DNA of 64,000 bases from Tabrizicola fusiformis (GTDB lineage: Bacteria; Pseudomonadota; Alphaproteobacteria; Rhodobacterales; Rhodobacteraceae). The DNA lies in contig NZ_JABUHN010000002.1 of NCBI RefSeq assembly GCF_013328815.1, positions 124,001 to 188,000 of the forward strand. The letters are read 5' to 3'. Under the pieces are notes generated by a model. It was not told where the DNA came from and made no database searches. It saw nothing but the letters and a program-made list of their open reading frames with translations. This document shows, piece after piece, positions 44,028 to 51,898 of this stretch (its first letter is position 1; each line of letters starts with the position of its first letter). The position numbers and the translations under genes are program-made.

Positions 44028-44155
44028 CGGCCGCCGGGGGCGTTTCGCCCCCCGGACCCCCAGAGAGTATTTCGCAAGGTGCAAACCGGAAGAGCGGTCT
44101 TGCCATTGCACCTTTTCAAATACTCCAAGGGGGTTCGCGGGTGTGAAACCCCCGA
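44028..44155. repeat. inverted pair of GGAGTATTT-type repeats
   Basis: One copy runs GGACCCCCAGAGAGTATTTC then GCAAGGTGCAAA (to 44086); the second is inverted, TTGCACCTTTTCAAATACTCC then AAGGGGGTTCGCGGGTGTG (44107-44147). Each has a G/C hairpin such as GGGGG...CCCCC. They fill the 156 bp between the DUF1028 and ridA genes. No gene is seen here. Confidence 0.65.
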
Positions 44156-44167
44156 CTTTTCTGCGGG

Positions 44168-44584
44168 TCAGTCAGGAATGACGGCGGTTGCGTCGATCTC
44201 GACCAGCCAGTCGGGGCGGGCCAGCGCCACCACGGTCAGGCCGGTGCAGACCGGATGCACGCCTTTGATGTATTCGCCCATGGTGCGGTAGACCGGCTCG
44301 CGGTGGCGGACATCGGTGAGATAGACCACGAGTTTCACCAGATGCTCCATCCGGCCACCCGCCTCTTCGATCAACTGCTTGATATTGCTCATCACCTTAT
44401 GGGTCTGTTCCACCGGATCATGGCTGCCGAGGTTGACGGCGGTGTCCAGATCCTGCGGGCAGGCGCCGCGGAACCAGAGCGTGGTGCCGCCCCGGGTGGC
44501 GACGAGGTGGCAGAGGTCGTTGTCGAGGTTCTGTTCGGGGTAGGTGACTTTGGTGTTGAACTTGCGGTAGCGGGTGATGGTCAT
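44168..44584 (-). CDS. RidA/YjgF-family protein
   Basis: A 138-residue RidA-like protein. RidA enzymes hydrolyse reactive enamines/imines made by PLP enzymes. The trimer core TLWFRGACPQDLD, and QLIEEAGGRMEHLVKLVVYLTDV are family features. The N-terminus is longer than in classic RidA (about 10 residues), so it may be a RidA subfamily member linked to amine oxidation; the flanking flavoprotein genes fit this. Confidence 0.85.
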   Translation of the reverse strand: MTITRYRKFNTKVTYPEQNLDNDLCHLVATRGGTTLWFRGACPQDLDTAVNLGSHDPVEQTHKVMSNIKQLIEEAGGRMEHLVKLVVYLTDVRHREPVYRTMGEYIKGVHPVCTGLTVVALARPDWLVEIDATAVIPD

Positions 44585-44650
44585 CTGGGGCTCTTTCGCG
44601 CTGTCGTTTTCGTGTCGGGTTTCTGTAGGGTTTGCGTCGTTTTTCCGGAG

Positions 44651-45910
44651 CTACATCGCGGGCGTGCCCGGGCCGTCATAGGCGAGATAGCTGCGCTGGA
44701 TGGCGATATGGTCGGCGACCAGCTTCGCATCATGCCAGACGCCCCAGATGAAGGACGATCCGCGCCGTGTCTGATAGGGCTGGCCAAGGAAATAGATCCC
44801 CGGCTCGGCGCCGATGCCGCGCAGGTGGCGCGGGCGGCCGTCCGCATCGACGGCATCGGTCTTCAGCCAGGAGAAATCGACGGCAAAGCCGGTGGCCCAG
44901 ATGATTGTGGTGATGCCCGCGTCGGCGAGGTTGAGCGACAGGATCGGGTGGGTCACGCAGGCGGGGTCGGGGCCGATCACCCGGGCCGACGGTTCTTCCG
45001 GCAGGTTCAGGCCATTGCGGGCGACCCAGGCATCGGCCTCATCCAACACCGAGAGGTAGTTGGCATCGCCCTGGGCGATATTGGCGGCAAGGTCGGCGGC
45101 GAAGGTCAGGCGGCCGTCGGCGAAGGTTTCGGTGCGGCCGACCAGCGTCATCCCCTCGGCGGCAAAGCGGCGGAAATCGACGGTGCGGCCCCCCTTGGCG
45201 CCCGAAACCGCGATGGTGGTGTGTTCGGCGCCCGGCGTCGCCTCGCTGTCCCATTTGTTGAGGACGCCCAGCCACCAGACGAAATCGCGGCCCCGGTAGG
45301 CGCGGGGCGGACGGCCGTGCGGGCCGACCGAGAGCCAGACCTTGCGGCCCGACTGCCGGAGTTCTTCGGCGATCTGGGCGCCGGACGATCCGGCGCCGAC
45401 CACCAGCACCCCGCCCGCAGGCAGCGCGCCGGGGTTGCGGTAGGCGGTGGAATGCATCTGGGTCAGGCCGGGGGTTTCGGGGATCAGCGCCGGGATCACC
45501 GGCTTTTGAAACGGGCCGGTGGCGGCGATGACGCGGGCGGCCTCGATGGTGCCTTGCGAGGTTTCCACCACGAAGCCGGGGCCCTCGGGGTTGCGGGTGA
45601 CCGAGGTCACCTCGACCCCGGTGCGGATCGGGGCGTTGAATTTCGCGGCATAATCAACGAAGTAATCGGCCACGCCTTCCTTGCCGACAAAGGCATCGGG
45701 GTCGCCGGCAAAGGTCATGCCGGGGAAGCGGTCATGCCAGGCGGGGCCGTTGGCGACCAGCGAATCCCAGCGTTCCGAGCGCCAGCGTTCGGCGATACGG
45801 GCGCGTTCCAGAACGAGGTGTGGCACGCCCTGGCGGGTCAGATGCTCGCTGGCCGCGACCCCGGCCTGCCCTGCGCCGACGACGAGCGTATCAACCTTTT
45901 CGACAGACAT
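44651..45910 (-). CDS. flavin-containing monooxygenase-like oxidoreductase
   Basis: A 419-residue class B flavoprotein. FAD loop VVGAGQAGVAASEHL at residue 10, NADPH loop VVGAGSSGAQIAEEL near 172, and an ATGPFQKPVIP plus MHSTAY segment typical of the CzcO/YUCCA group; IIWATGFAVDFSWL is the C-terminal signature. Substrate not evident. It is upstream of ridA in the same direction, 66 bp apart. Confidence 0.87.
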   Translation of the reverse strand: MSVEKVDTLVVGAGQAGVAASEHLTRQGVPHLVLERARIAERWRSERWDSLVANGPAWHDRFPGMTFAGDPDAFVGKEGVADYFVDYAAKFNAPIRTGVEVTSVTRNPEGPGFVVETSQGTIEAARVIAATGPFQKPVIPALIPETPGLTQMHSTAYRNPGALPAGGVLVVGAGSSGAQIAEELRQSGRKVWLSVGPHGRPPRAYRGRDFVWWLGVLNKWDSEATPGAEHTTIAVSGAKGGRTVDFRRFAAEGMTLVGRTETFADGRLTFAADLAANIAQGDANYLSVLDEADAWVARNGLNLPEEPSARVIGPDPACVTHPILSLNLADAGITTIIWATGFAVDFSWLKTDAVDADGRPRHLRGIGAEPGIYFLGQPYQTRRGSSFIWGVWHDAKLVADHIAIQRSYLAYDGPGTPAM

Positions 45911-45990
45911 CCTGCGGCCCTTTCCCGGTGGTGATGCCGGCAGGATGCGATAACATGAATTTGGGATAAAGTAATTGGTTCCGCAGATTG

Positions 45991-46009
45991 GATTAGGTTT
46001 AGACTAATC
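45991..46009. promoter_or_regulatory. ATTAG-N7-CTAAT dyad upstream of the monooxygenase
   Basis: GATTAG-N7-CTAATC fits a LysR-type T-N11-A box. It lies in an AT-rich part of the 170 bp gap 45911-46080, about 80 bp before the monooxygenase start. No LysR gene is adjacent, so the regulator is unknown. Confidence 0.4.
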
Positions 46010-46028
46010 AATGGGCCACGACAAGGTA

Positions 46029-46081
46029 GGATGGGCAATCTGCCCATCCCTCGTTTCGCAGGATGGGCAGATTGCCCATCC
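46029..46081. repeat. two REP-like hairpins, family 1
   Basis: Copies at 46029-46049 and 46061-46081 of GGATGGGCA-N3-TGCCCATCC, 11 bp apart. The left has GTAG before it, the right CTAC after it, so they are arranged as an outward pair. The right copy supplies the stop TAG of the acyltransferase gene. Confidence 0.75.
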
Positions 46082-47103
46082 TACGCGACAAGGGCGCGTT
46101 GTTCGGGCAGCGCCATCGAGATCAGAAAGGGGGCTTCCGCCTGCGACCGCTGGAAATCGGCCTTGTCGCCCATGCCTTTCCACCCCGCCAGGATCAGCGA
46201 TTGCACCACCGCCCCGCCCAGCGTGGTGCCGGGGCCGGGGATGATGAAATAGTCCGGGGCGAACTCGCGGGCTGCTGTGCGGATGGCGGCGGTGAAGTCA
46301 TAAGCCTCGGTCACCTGATGGCCGAGCGTGTAGTCGCGCAAGGTGGCTGTGGTGGCGGTGCCGGGCCACCAGATATGGCCGCGCCCGTCGATCAGCGGCA
46401 GCTTGGGCTGGGCGAACAGGGTTTCGGGCAGGCGGGCGCGGCCCTCTGCGGCGACAGGGGCCTGAAGGGCGGTGTGGAAGGCGGCGTGATTGGACAGGCG
46501 CATGGGGAAGCGGCCCTGCGCGGAGGGCACGGCGGCCTCAAACGCCTTCAGCCCGGTCTCGTTCCCTGCCAGAACCAGCAGCCCGCCAAGGTCGATCGAG
46601 AGGGAAAGGGTGTGGTCGGGGCGGGTGGCGATTTCGGCCACCAGCGCGAGGAGGTGGGATTTGCGGGCCGGGTCGGGGCGCCAGTCGTCGCCCATATGGG
46701 GATAGACAAGCTGCCCGCCGATCAGGCTTTGCTGCATCAGCGTGCCCATGGTGTTGACCACGGCAAAGCCGTTGTCGGGCGTCAGCGCCCCGGCGCAGGC
46801 GAGGGCCGAATACCAGCCCATCGAATTGCCGGTGACGGCGACGAGGTTGATGCCCTTCAGCGCCAGCCGGTCGCCCAGCGTGCAAGCGTAGATCAGGGCG
46901 CTGGCGTTGTCGCCGCGCGAATGTTTGGCGACGGAATAGGTCGCGGCGGTGTCGAGGGCGGTCAGAGTCTCTTGCCCCAGCGCCTGCCTTGCGGCGTCGA
47001 AACGGGCCAGCAGGGCGGCGTCGGGGAAGGTTCGGGTCAGGCTGCCCAGTTCACTCTTGGTATAGGTGCCCCGGCCGGGGCAGACGAGGACGGCGGTTTT
47101 CAT
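46081..47103 (-). CDS. FabD-like acyltransferase
   Basis: A 340-residue acyltransferase of the malonyl-CoA:ACP transacylase fold. Catalytic Ser94 in TGNSMGWYS and His210 in NHAAFH are present. The Arg of FabD (in xRGxxMQ) that holds the malonyl carboxylate is Met119 here (NTMGTLMQQ), so a non-malonyl acyl group is likely. Its ATG overlaps the E1 gene stop by four bases, so the two enzymes are made together. There is no ACP or ketosynthase gene beside it. Confidence 0.82.
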   Translation of the reverse strand: MKTAVLVCPGRGTYTKSELGSLTRTFPDAALLARFDAARQALGQETLTALDTAATYSVAKHSRGDNASALIYACTLGDRLALKGINLVAVTGNSMGWYSALACAGALTPDNGFAVVNTMGTLMQQSLIGGQLVYPHMGDDWRPDPARKSHLLALVAEIATRPDHTLSLSIDLGGLLVLAGNETGLKAFEAAVPSAQGRFPMRLSNHAAFHTALQAPVAAEGRARLPETLFAQPKLPLIDGRGHIWWPGTATTATLRDYTLGHQVTEAYDFTAAIRTAAREFAPDYFIIPGPGTTLGGAVVQSLILAGWKGMGDKADFQRSQAEAPFLISMALPEQRALVA

Positions 47104-49283
47104 GTCACCAGACCTTTCGCGGCTTCGGTGATCTGCAGGGCAGAGGGCATGGTGGCGGCATAGGCCGGGCCGGTGGCGATGAAGCTGTCTTCGGCGGTAA
47201 GGCGGGCCAGCTTCGCACCGGGGGCCGTTTCGTGGAAATGCGCCATCAGCGCCTCGGCCACGCCGCCGGTGTGGCGGGTTTCATCGACGATCAGGATATG
47301 TCTGCAGCCCCTGACCGCTTCGGTCAGTGCCTCTTTCGGCAGGGGGGAGAGCCAGCGGGTGTCGATGATGCGGGTCTTGATGCCGGCGGCCTCGATGGCC
47401 GGAAGGGCCTGATTGGACAGGTAAACCCCGTTGCCGAAGGTGACGATGGCAAGGTCGGTGCCTGCACCCTCCACCCCCACCTGACCGAAGGGGATCACCT
47501 GCGACGGGTCGGGATAGCGGCGCATCCAGGCGCCGTCCTTGTCGGAATGCAGATCGCGCATCGGATAAAGCGCGATGGGTTCAAGGAAGACCACCAGCCG
47601 CTGTTCCTCGCGCGCCAGCCGCACGCATTCGCGCAGCATCATCGCAGCATCGGCGCCGTTTGACGGCACGGCGAGGATCAGCCCCGGAATGTCGCGCAGC
47701 ACGGCGACGGAGTTGTCATTGTGGAAATGGCCGCCGAAGCCCTTCTGATAGCCAAGGCCTGCGATGCGCAGCACCATCGGGTTGGTGTATTGGCCGTTCG
47801 AGAAGAAGGGCAGGGTCGCCGCCTCGCCCCGCAACTGATCCTCGGCATTGTGGAGATAGGCGAGGAACTGGATTTCCGGCAGCGGCACAAAGCCGTTCTG
47901 CGCCATGCCGATGGCAAGGCCGAGGATCGACTGTTCATCCAGCAGCGTGTCGATCATCCGGTCGGGGCCGAACCGCTGGTGCAGCTTTTGCGTGACGCCA
48001 TAGACGCCGCCCTTGCGGCCGACATCCTCGCCCATCATCACCAGCTCGCGGTGGGTGAGCATCAGGTCGGTCAGCGCCCAGTTGATCAGACGCGACATGA
48101 TCTGCGGCTCGTCCATCGCCTTCATATCGCCGCCAAAGGCCGCAGCGCGGGCCTCGGGTGCCGGGCCATTGGTCGGGGCGCAGGGGCGTTTCGGCGGGAT
48201 GATGCTGGCCATGACCTGCGCGGCGGTTTTCAGCCGGGGGCGGGTGATCGCCTGATCGGCGACGCGGACCACACGGGCGTTCGTTTCATTATAGATCGCC
48301 AGCGCCTGATCGGGGGGCAGCACTCCGGCCTGATCCAGAAGGCGGACCGAATGCAGCAGCGGATCGTTGGCTTCTTCCGCCTCGACCTCTTCGCGGGGCA
48401 GGTAGGTGGTGGGCACATCGGCCCCGGCATGGCCGTAAAGCCGGATGGTGCGGATATGCAGGAAGGCGGGTTTGCGGCGGTCGCGGACATAGGCAGCCGC
48501 CTCCGACGCCACGCGGAAGGTGTCGTAGAGGTCCAGACCATCGGCCTTGAAATATTTCAGGCCGGGGCGGGCGCTGAACGTGGCCTCGATCCAGCCCTTG
48601 GGCGTTTTGGTGGAAATGCCAATGCCGTTGTCTTCGCAGACAAACAGCAGGGGCAGGGGGACCGATTGATAGCTGGTCCATTGCGCGGTGTTGAAGGCGC
48701 CCTGCGCGGTGGAATGGTTCGCGCTGGCATCGCCGAAGCTGCAATAGACGATGGAATCATCCGGCAGAATCTGATGTTCCGGCTTGTGCCGCCGGGCGGC
48801 GCCGATGGAATAGGCCGCCCCGACCGCCTTGGGCAGGTGGCTGGCGATGGTCGAGGTCTGCGGCGGGATGAAGAGGTCGCGCGACCCCAGAACCTTGTGC
48901 CGCCCGCCGGAAATCGGGTCTTCCATGGAGGAGGCGAAGGACAAAAGCATGTCCCATGCCGGATTTTGCCCCGGAACCTGTCCGGCCCGTGCAATCTGAA
49001 AAGCGGCATCGCGGTAATGCAGGAAGGCCATGTCGGTGGGGCGGAGCGCAAGGGCGACCGCCGCCAGCCCCTCATGCCCCGACGACCCGATGGTGTAGAA
49101 GCCTTGGCCCGCGCGCTGCATGGCGCGGGATTGGCGGTCGAGCGCGCGGGTCAACACCCCGGCGCGGAACGCCTGCAGCGCGGTTTCCGGCGTCATCGGG
49201 CCAGCCGGGGGGCGACCTGCGGGCAGGTCGCGGGCGGCGACGCGGGCGAGGAAGTTTTCGTGGACGATGGCGGCGCGGTCCAT
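47100..49283 (-). CDS. fused alpha-beta 2-oxoacid dehydrogenase E1-like enzyme
   Basis: A 727-residue thiamine-diphosphate enzyme. The N-terminal part (about 1-380) is an E1 alpha domain with SFGDASANHSTAQGAFN and the NGIGISTKTP loop; the C-terminal part (from 395) is E1 beta with MMGEDVGRKGGVYGVT and LPFFSNGQYTNPMVLR. It resembles branched-chain E1 proteins, but no E2 or E3 gene is present in the window. ATG 49283 is used; the frame stays open further upstream into a repeat. Coupled to the acyltransferase and divergent from a LysR gene. Confidence 0.85.
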   Translation of the reverse strand: MDRAAIVHENFLARVAARDLPAGRPPAGPMTPETALQAFRAGVLTRALDRQSRAMQRAGQGFYTIGSSGHEGLAAVALALRPTDMAFLHYRDAAFQIARAGQVPGQNPAWDMLLSFASSMEDPISGGRHKVLGSRDLFIPPQTSTIASHLPKAVGAAYSIGAARRHKPEHQILPDDSIVYCSFGDASANHSTAQGAFNTAQWTSYQSVPLPLLFVCEDNGIGISTKTPKGWIEATFSARPGLKYFKADGLDLYDTFRVASEAAAYVRDRRKPAFLHIRTIRLYGHAGADVPTTYLPREEVEAEEANDPLLHSVRLLDQAGVLPPDQALAIYNETNARVVRVADQAITRPRLKTAAQVMASIIPPKRPCAPTNGPAPEARAAAFGGDMKAMDEPQIMSRLINWALTDLMLTHRELVMMGEDVGRKGGVYGVTQKLHQRFGPDRMIDTLLDEQSILGLAIGMAQNGFVPLPEIQFLAYLHNAEDQLRGEAATLPFFSNGQYTNPMVLRIAGLGYQKGFGGHFHNDNSVAVLRDIPGLILAVPSNGADAAMMLRECVRLAREEQRLVVFLEPIALYPMRDLHSDKDGAWMRRYPDPSQVIPFGQVGVEGAGTDLAIVTFGNGVYLSNQALPAIEAAGIKTRIIDTRWLSPLPKEALTEAVRGCRHILIVDETRHTGGVAEALMAHFHETAPGAKLARLTAEDSFIATGPAYAATMPSALQITEAAKGLVT

Positions 49284-49315
49284 GGGACGGTCCTTTGACG
49301 GGATTTTGGGCGGCA

Positions 49316-49370
49316 ACCCCCGGGGGTTTCACACCCCCGGACCCCCGTGGAGTATTTCGCAAGGTGCAAA
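49316..49370. repeat. GGAGTATTT-type repeat copy
   Basis: A G/C hairpin region followed by CCGTGGAGTATTTCGCAAGG and TGCAAA; same family as 44028-44155. It lies 33 bp before the E1 start codon, in the leader. Confidence 0.6.
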
Positions 49371-49417
49371 TCGCAAGGGTGGTTTTGCTTAGGCCATTGT
49401 CGTGCCGGGCGGAACCG

Positions 49418-49435
49418 ATATTCTTGGGGCAATAT
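49418..49435. promoter_or_regulatory. ATATT-N8-AATAT dyad, LysR/E1 divergent region
   Basis: ATATTCTTGGGGCAATAT lies 18 bp before the LysR start and could be an autoregulatory LysR box controlling the divergent E1/acyltransferase pair. Inference from position. Confidence 0.35.
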
Positions 49436-49452
49436 ATGAGTGGAGTGCATAG

Positions 49453-50286
49453 ATGGAGCGGCGCGACCTGCCTTCGATGAGCCAGCTTGCCGCCTTTGAG
49501 GCGCTGTGCCGGTTGGGATCAACCGTGGCGGCGGCGCGGGACCTGGGGATGACGCAGGGGGCTGTGTCGCGGCTGGTGGCGGCGCTGGAGGCGCGGCTGG
49601 GCGTGGCTTTGGTGCGGCGGGTCGGGCGGCATCTGCTGCCGACCCCGGCGGCGGCGGTCTGGGCGGCCGATTTGGGCGGCGCGCTGGAGCGGATTGCCGG
49701 GGGTGCGGCGCGGCTGCGTGCGGGGGCGGGGGTGATGCTGGCGGTGCTGCCGGGCTTTGGTGCTAATTGGCTGGCGCCGCGGCTGGCGGGGTTCCGGGCG
49801 GCGCATCCGGGGGTGGCGGTGCATCTGGCGACGCGGCTGGAGCCGTTTGACCTGACGGCAGAGTGTTTTGATGCCGCCGTGCATTTCGGTGCGGCGGATT
49901 GGCCGGGCGCGGCGCATATGAAGCTTTGGGAGGAGCGGGTGCTGCCCTGCGCCGCGCCGGGGGCGGATCTGCACGGTATGGCTTTGCTGGGCCTGCAGAC
50001 GCGGCCCGATGCCTGGGCGCGCTGGTTTGCGGCGCGCGGCGAGGCGGGCCGGGTGCCTGCTGTGGTGTTCGATCAGTTCGCGCCGATGATTGCGGCGGCG
50101 GTGCATGGGCTGGGCGTGGCGCTGTTGCCGGAGTTTCTGGCCGAGGCGGAGCTGGCCGCCGGGCGGCTGGTGGCGCTGGCGCCGGCACACGCGGCGGAGG
50201 GCGCCTATTGGCTGGTCTGGCCCAAGGGGGCAGAGAGCCCGGCGCTGACGGCGTTCCGGAGCTGGCTGTCGGCGCAGGTCGGCTGA
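49453..50286 (+). CDS. LysR-family (GcvA-like) transcriptional regulator
   Basis: A 277-residue LysR regulator with helix-turn-helix STVAAARDLGMTQGAVSRLV at 23-42. Short effector domain for the family (usual about 300). It diverges from the E1/acyltransferase genes over 169 bp and is a likely regulator of them. Its stop abuts the stop of the CoA-binding gene on the other strand. Confidence 0.87.
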   Translation: MERRDLPSMSQLAAFEALCRLGSTVAAARDLGMTQGAVSRLVAALEARLGVALVRRVGRHLLPTPAAAVWAADLGGALERIAGGAARLRAGAGVMLAVLPGFGANWLAPRLAGFRAAHPGVAVHLATRLEPFDLTAECFDAAVHFGAADWPGAAHMKLWEERVLPCAAPGADLHGMALLGLQTRPDAWARWFAARGEAGRVPAVVFDQFAPMIAAAVHGLGVALLPEFLAEAELAAGRLVALAPAHAAEGAYWLVWPKGAESPALTAFRSWLSAQVG

Positions 50287-50706
50287 TCAGAGACCGAGAC
50301 GCGGAATTTCGATGGCCGGGCAGCGGTTCATCGCCACCTCTGCCCCGGCGGCGCGGGCGCGGGCGGCGGCGGCCTCATCCTCGACGCCAAGCTGCATCCA
50401 GATGACGCGGGCCCCCAGCGCCACGGCCTCATCCGCCACCGCCCCGGCCTCTGCCGAGCGGCGGAAGACATCGACCATGTCCACTGGCCCCACCTCTGCC
50501 AGCGTGGCGCGGACCGGCTCGCCCCAGGGCGACAGGCTGCCCGCCTGGCCGGGGTTGACCGGGATCACGCGGTAGCCGCGTGCGGCCAGAAAGCGCGCCA
50601 CGCCATGGCTGGGCCGGTCGGGCCGGGGCGACCAGCCGACCACGGCGATGGTTTTGACCGAAGTCAGGATGCGGGCAATGTCGGTGTCGGTCAGATGGTC
50701 GGTCAT
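50287..50706 (-). CDS. CoA-binding domain protein
   Basis: A 139-residue single Rossmann-type CoA-binding domain (SVKTIAVVGWSPRPDRPSHG, GYRVIPVNPG, DMVDVFRRSAE), the YccU/DUF-type stand-alone protein. No catalytic domain follows. Role is unknown; binding of CoA thioesters is inferred. ATG 50706 is preceded 16 bases upstream by an intrinsic terminator. Confidence 0.85.
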   Translation of the reverse strand: MTDHLTDTDIARILTSVKTIAVVGWSPRPDRPSHGVARFLAARGYRVIPVNPGQAGSLSPWGEPVRATLAEVGPVDMVDVFRRSAEAGAVADEAVALGARVIWMQLGVEDEAAAARARAAGAEVAMNRCPAIEIPRLGL

Positions 50707-50721
50707 GGGCGGTTCCTGACA

Positions 50722-50830
50722 GAAAAAGGCGCCCGTGCCGCAGGGGCCGGGCGCCAAGGTGTGGAACGAGGGACAGTGAAAGAAGGGAACGGGGGTTCCA
50801 GACCCGGCCTCTGCACTGTGACATAAGTGT
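50722..50830 (-). ncRNA. possible structured RNA ending in terminator
   Basis: On the minus strand, between rlmB and the CoA-binding gene, an outer stem CACTGT/ACAGTG (50814-50819 with 50773-50778) encloses GGAAC/GTTCC (50786-50790, 50795-50799); it is followed by GGCGCCCG-N12-CGGGCGCC and TTTTT (50755-50723), an intrinsic terminator. Either an independent small RNA or an attenuating leader. No known RNA family is recognised. 5' end not determined. Confidence 0.4.
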
Positions 50831-50880
50831 CTTTCCGCCCGGTAAAAGAGCGGGTCGCGTATTCGTGAAAAAGCCGTGAG

Positions 50881-51660
50881 TCAGCGCGTCGCGGCGGCAT
50901 AAAGCCCCACGGCGGCGGCGTTGGAGACGTTGAGGCTGCCGAAGGCCCCGGCAAAGGCGATGCGGGCGATCATGTCGCAGGTCTCGCGGGTGCGTTCGCG
51001 CAGCCCGGGGCCTTCGGCGCCAAGGACAAGGCCCACGGCACGGGGGCCGGCGGTGGCCAGCGCCTCGGCCAGGGTTACCGTGCCGTCGCCGTCCAGCCCG
51101 ATCAGGACATAGCCCATGTCGCGCAGCTCCTGCATCGTGTCGCCCAGATTGGTGACGCGCAGGTAGGGCTGGCGTTCCAGCGCGCCCGAGGCGGTCTTGG
51201 CCAGCGCGCCGGTTTCGGGCGCTGAATGGTGGCGCGGCGCGATCACCGCGCGGGCGCCGAACACTTCGGCCGAGCGCAGCACGGCGCCGACATTGTGCGG
51301 ATCGGTCACCCGGTCAAGCAGCACCAGAAGCGGCGCCCCGTTGCCCGAAATCGCCACATCGGCCAGCTTGCCCCAGTTCAGCGGGCGCACCTCCATCGCG
51401 GCGCCCTGATGGACCGAGCCTTCGTCGATCGGCACGTCGAATTTGCGCGGATCGGCCAGTTCGGGTTCGATCCCGGCAAAGGCCACCGCCTCTTCCAGCT
51501 TGTCCAGCGCGTTTTTCGTCACCACCAGCCGCAGCTTTTCGCGGGCGGGGTTCATCAGCGCGTCGCGCACGGCATGAAGGCCAAAGAGCCAGACGGTCTC
51601 TTTCGCTTCGGCCTTGCGGCCGCGTTCCTTGTCCACCACCCAGCTCGGTTTCTTGGTCAT
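50881..51660 (-). CDS. rlmB: 23S rRNA (guanosine-2'-O-)-methyltransferase RlmB/TrmH type
   Basis: A 259-residue SpoU-family methyltransferase: an L30-like RNA-binding N-terminal domain (ETVWLFGLHAVRDALMNP) and a knotted C-terminal domain with motif 1 LLVLLDRVTDPHNVGAVLRS, motif 2 GLVLGAEGPGLR and motif 3 SLNVSNAAAVGLYAA. Matches RlmB, which modifies G2251. ATG 51660 is the family start. A tRNA gene lies on the opposite strand upstream. Confidence 0.93.
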   Translation of the reverse strand: MTKKPSWVVDKERGRKAEAKETVWLFGLHAVRDALMNPAREKLRLVVTKNALDKLEEAVAFAGIEPELADPRKFDVPIDEGSVHQGAAMEVRPLNWGKLADVAISGNGAPLLVLLDRVTDPHNVGAVLRSAEVFGARAVIAPRHHSAPETGALAKTASGALERQPYLRVTNLGDTMQELRDMGYVLIGLDGDGTVTLAEALATAGPRAVGLVLGAEGPGLRERTRETCDMIARIAFAGAFGSLNVSNAAAVGLYAAATR

Positions 51661-51736
51661 GCGCGTCTCCTCGTGCAAGGCCACCTGTGGCAAGACAGCC
51701 CCGGCTTGGCAAGCCGCATTTCACCCAAATCGGCCC

Positions 51737-51765
51737 TTGACGCCCCGGGGGGCCTTGGGTAAACC
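51737..51765 (+). promoter_or_regulatory. promoter of the tRNA gene
   Basis: TTGACG (51737-51742) and TAAACC (51760-51765) spaced by 17 bp, the -10 ending 11 bp before the tRNA. Confidence 0.6.
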
Positions 51766-51776
51766 CCGCCTCCAGT

Positions 51777-51860
51777 GGGCGATATGCTACAAGGTGTGGC
51801 AGCGGACTGTAACTCCGCCGAGGCGACTCATGCCTGGTTCGATTCCAGGATCGCCCACCA
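51777..51860 (+). tRNA. tRNA-Tyr (GTA)
   Basis: 84 nt with encoded CCA. Acceptor GGGCGAT/ATCGCCC with A73, D arm containing GG, anticodon arm GCGGA-CTGTAAC-TCCGC (anticodon GTA), variable arm with GAG/CTC stem as in class II tRNA, T arm CCTGG-TTCGATT-CCAGG. Position 8 reads A instead of the nearly universal U, unusual. A GGGGC/GCCCC hairpin 51888-51898 follows. Confidence 0.78.
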
Positions 51861-51898
51861 TTCTTCCGATATGTGATGGAATGTCAGGGGCTTGGCCC

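Noticed and set aside
50429-50824. Minus-strand open frame across the RNA-like leader
   Set aside because: It overlaps the CoA-binding gene in another frame and passes through the terminator; no family similarity.
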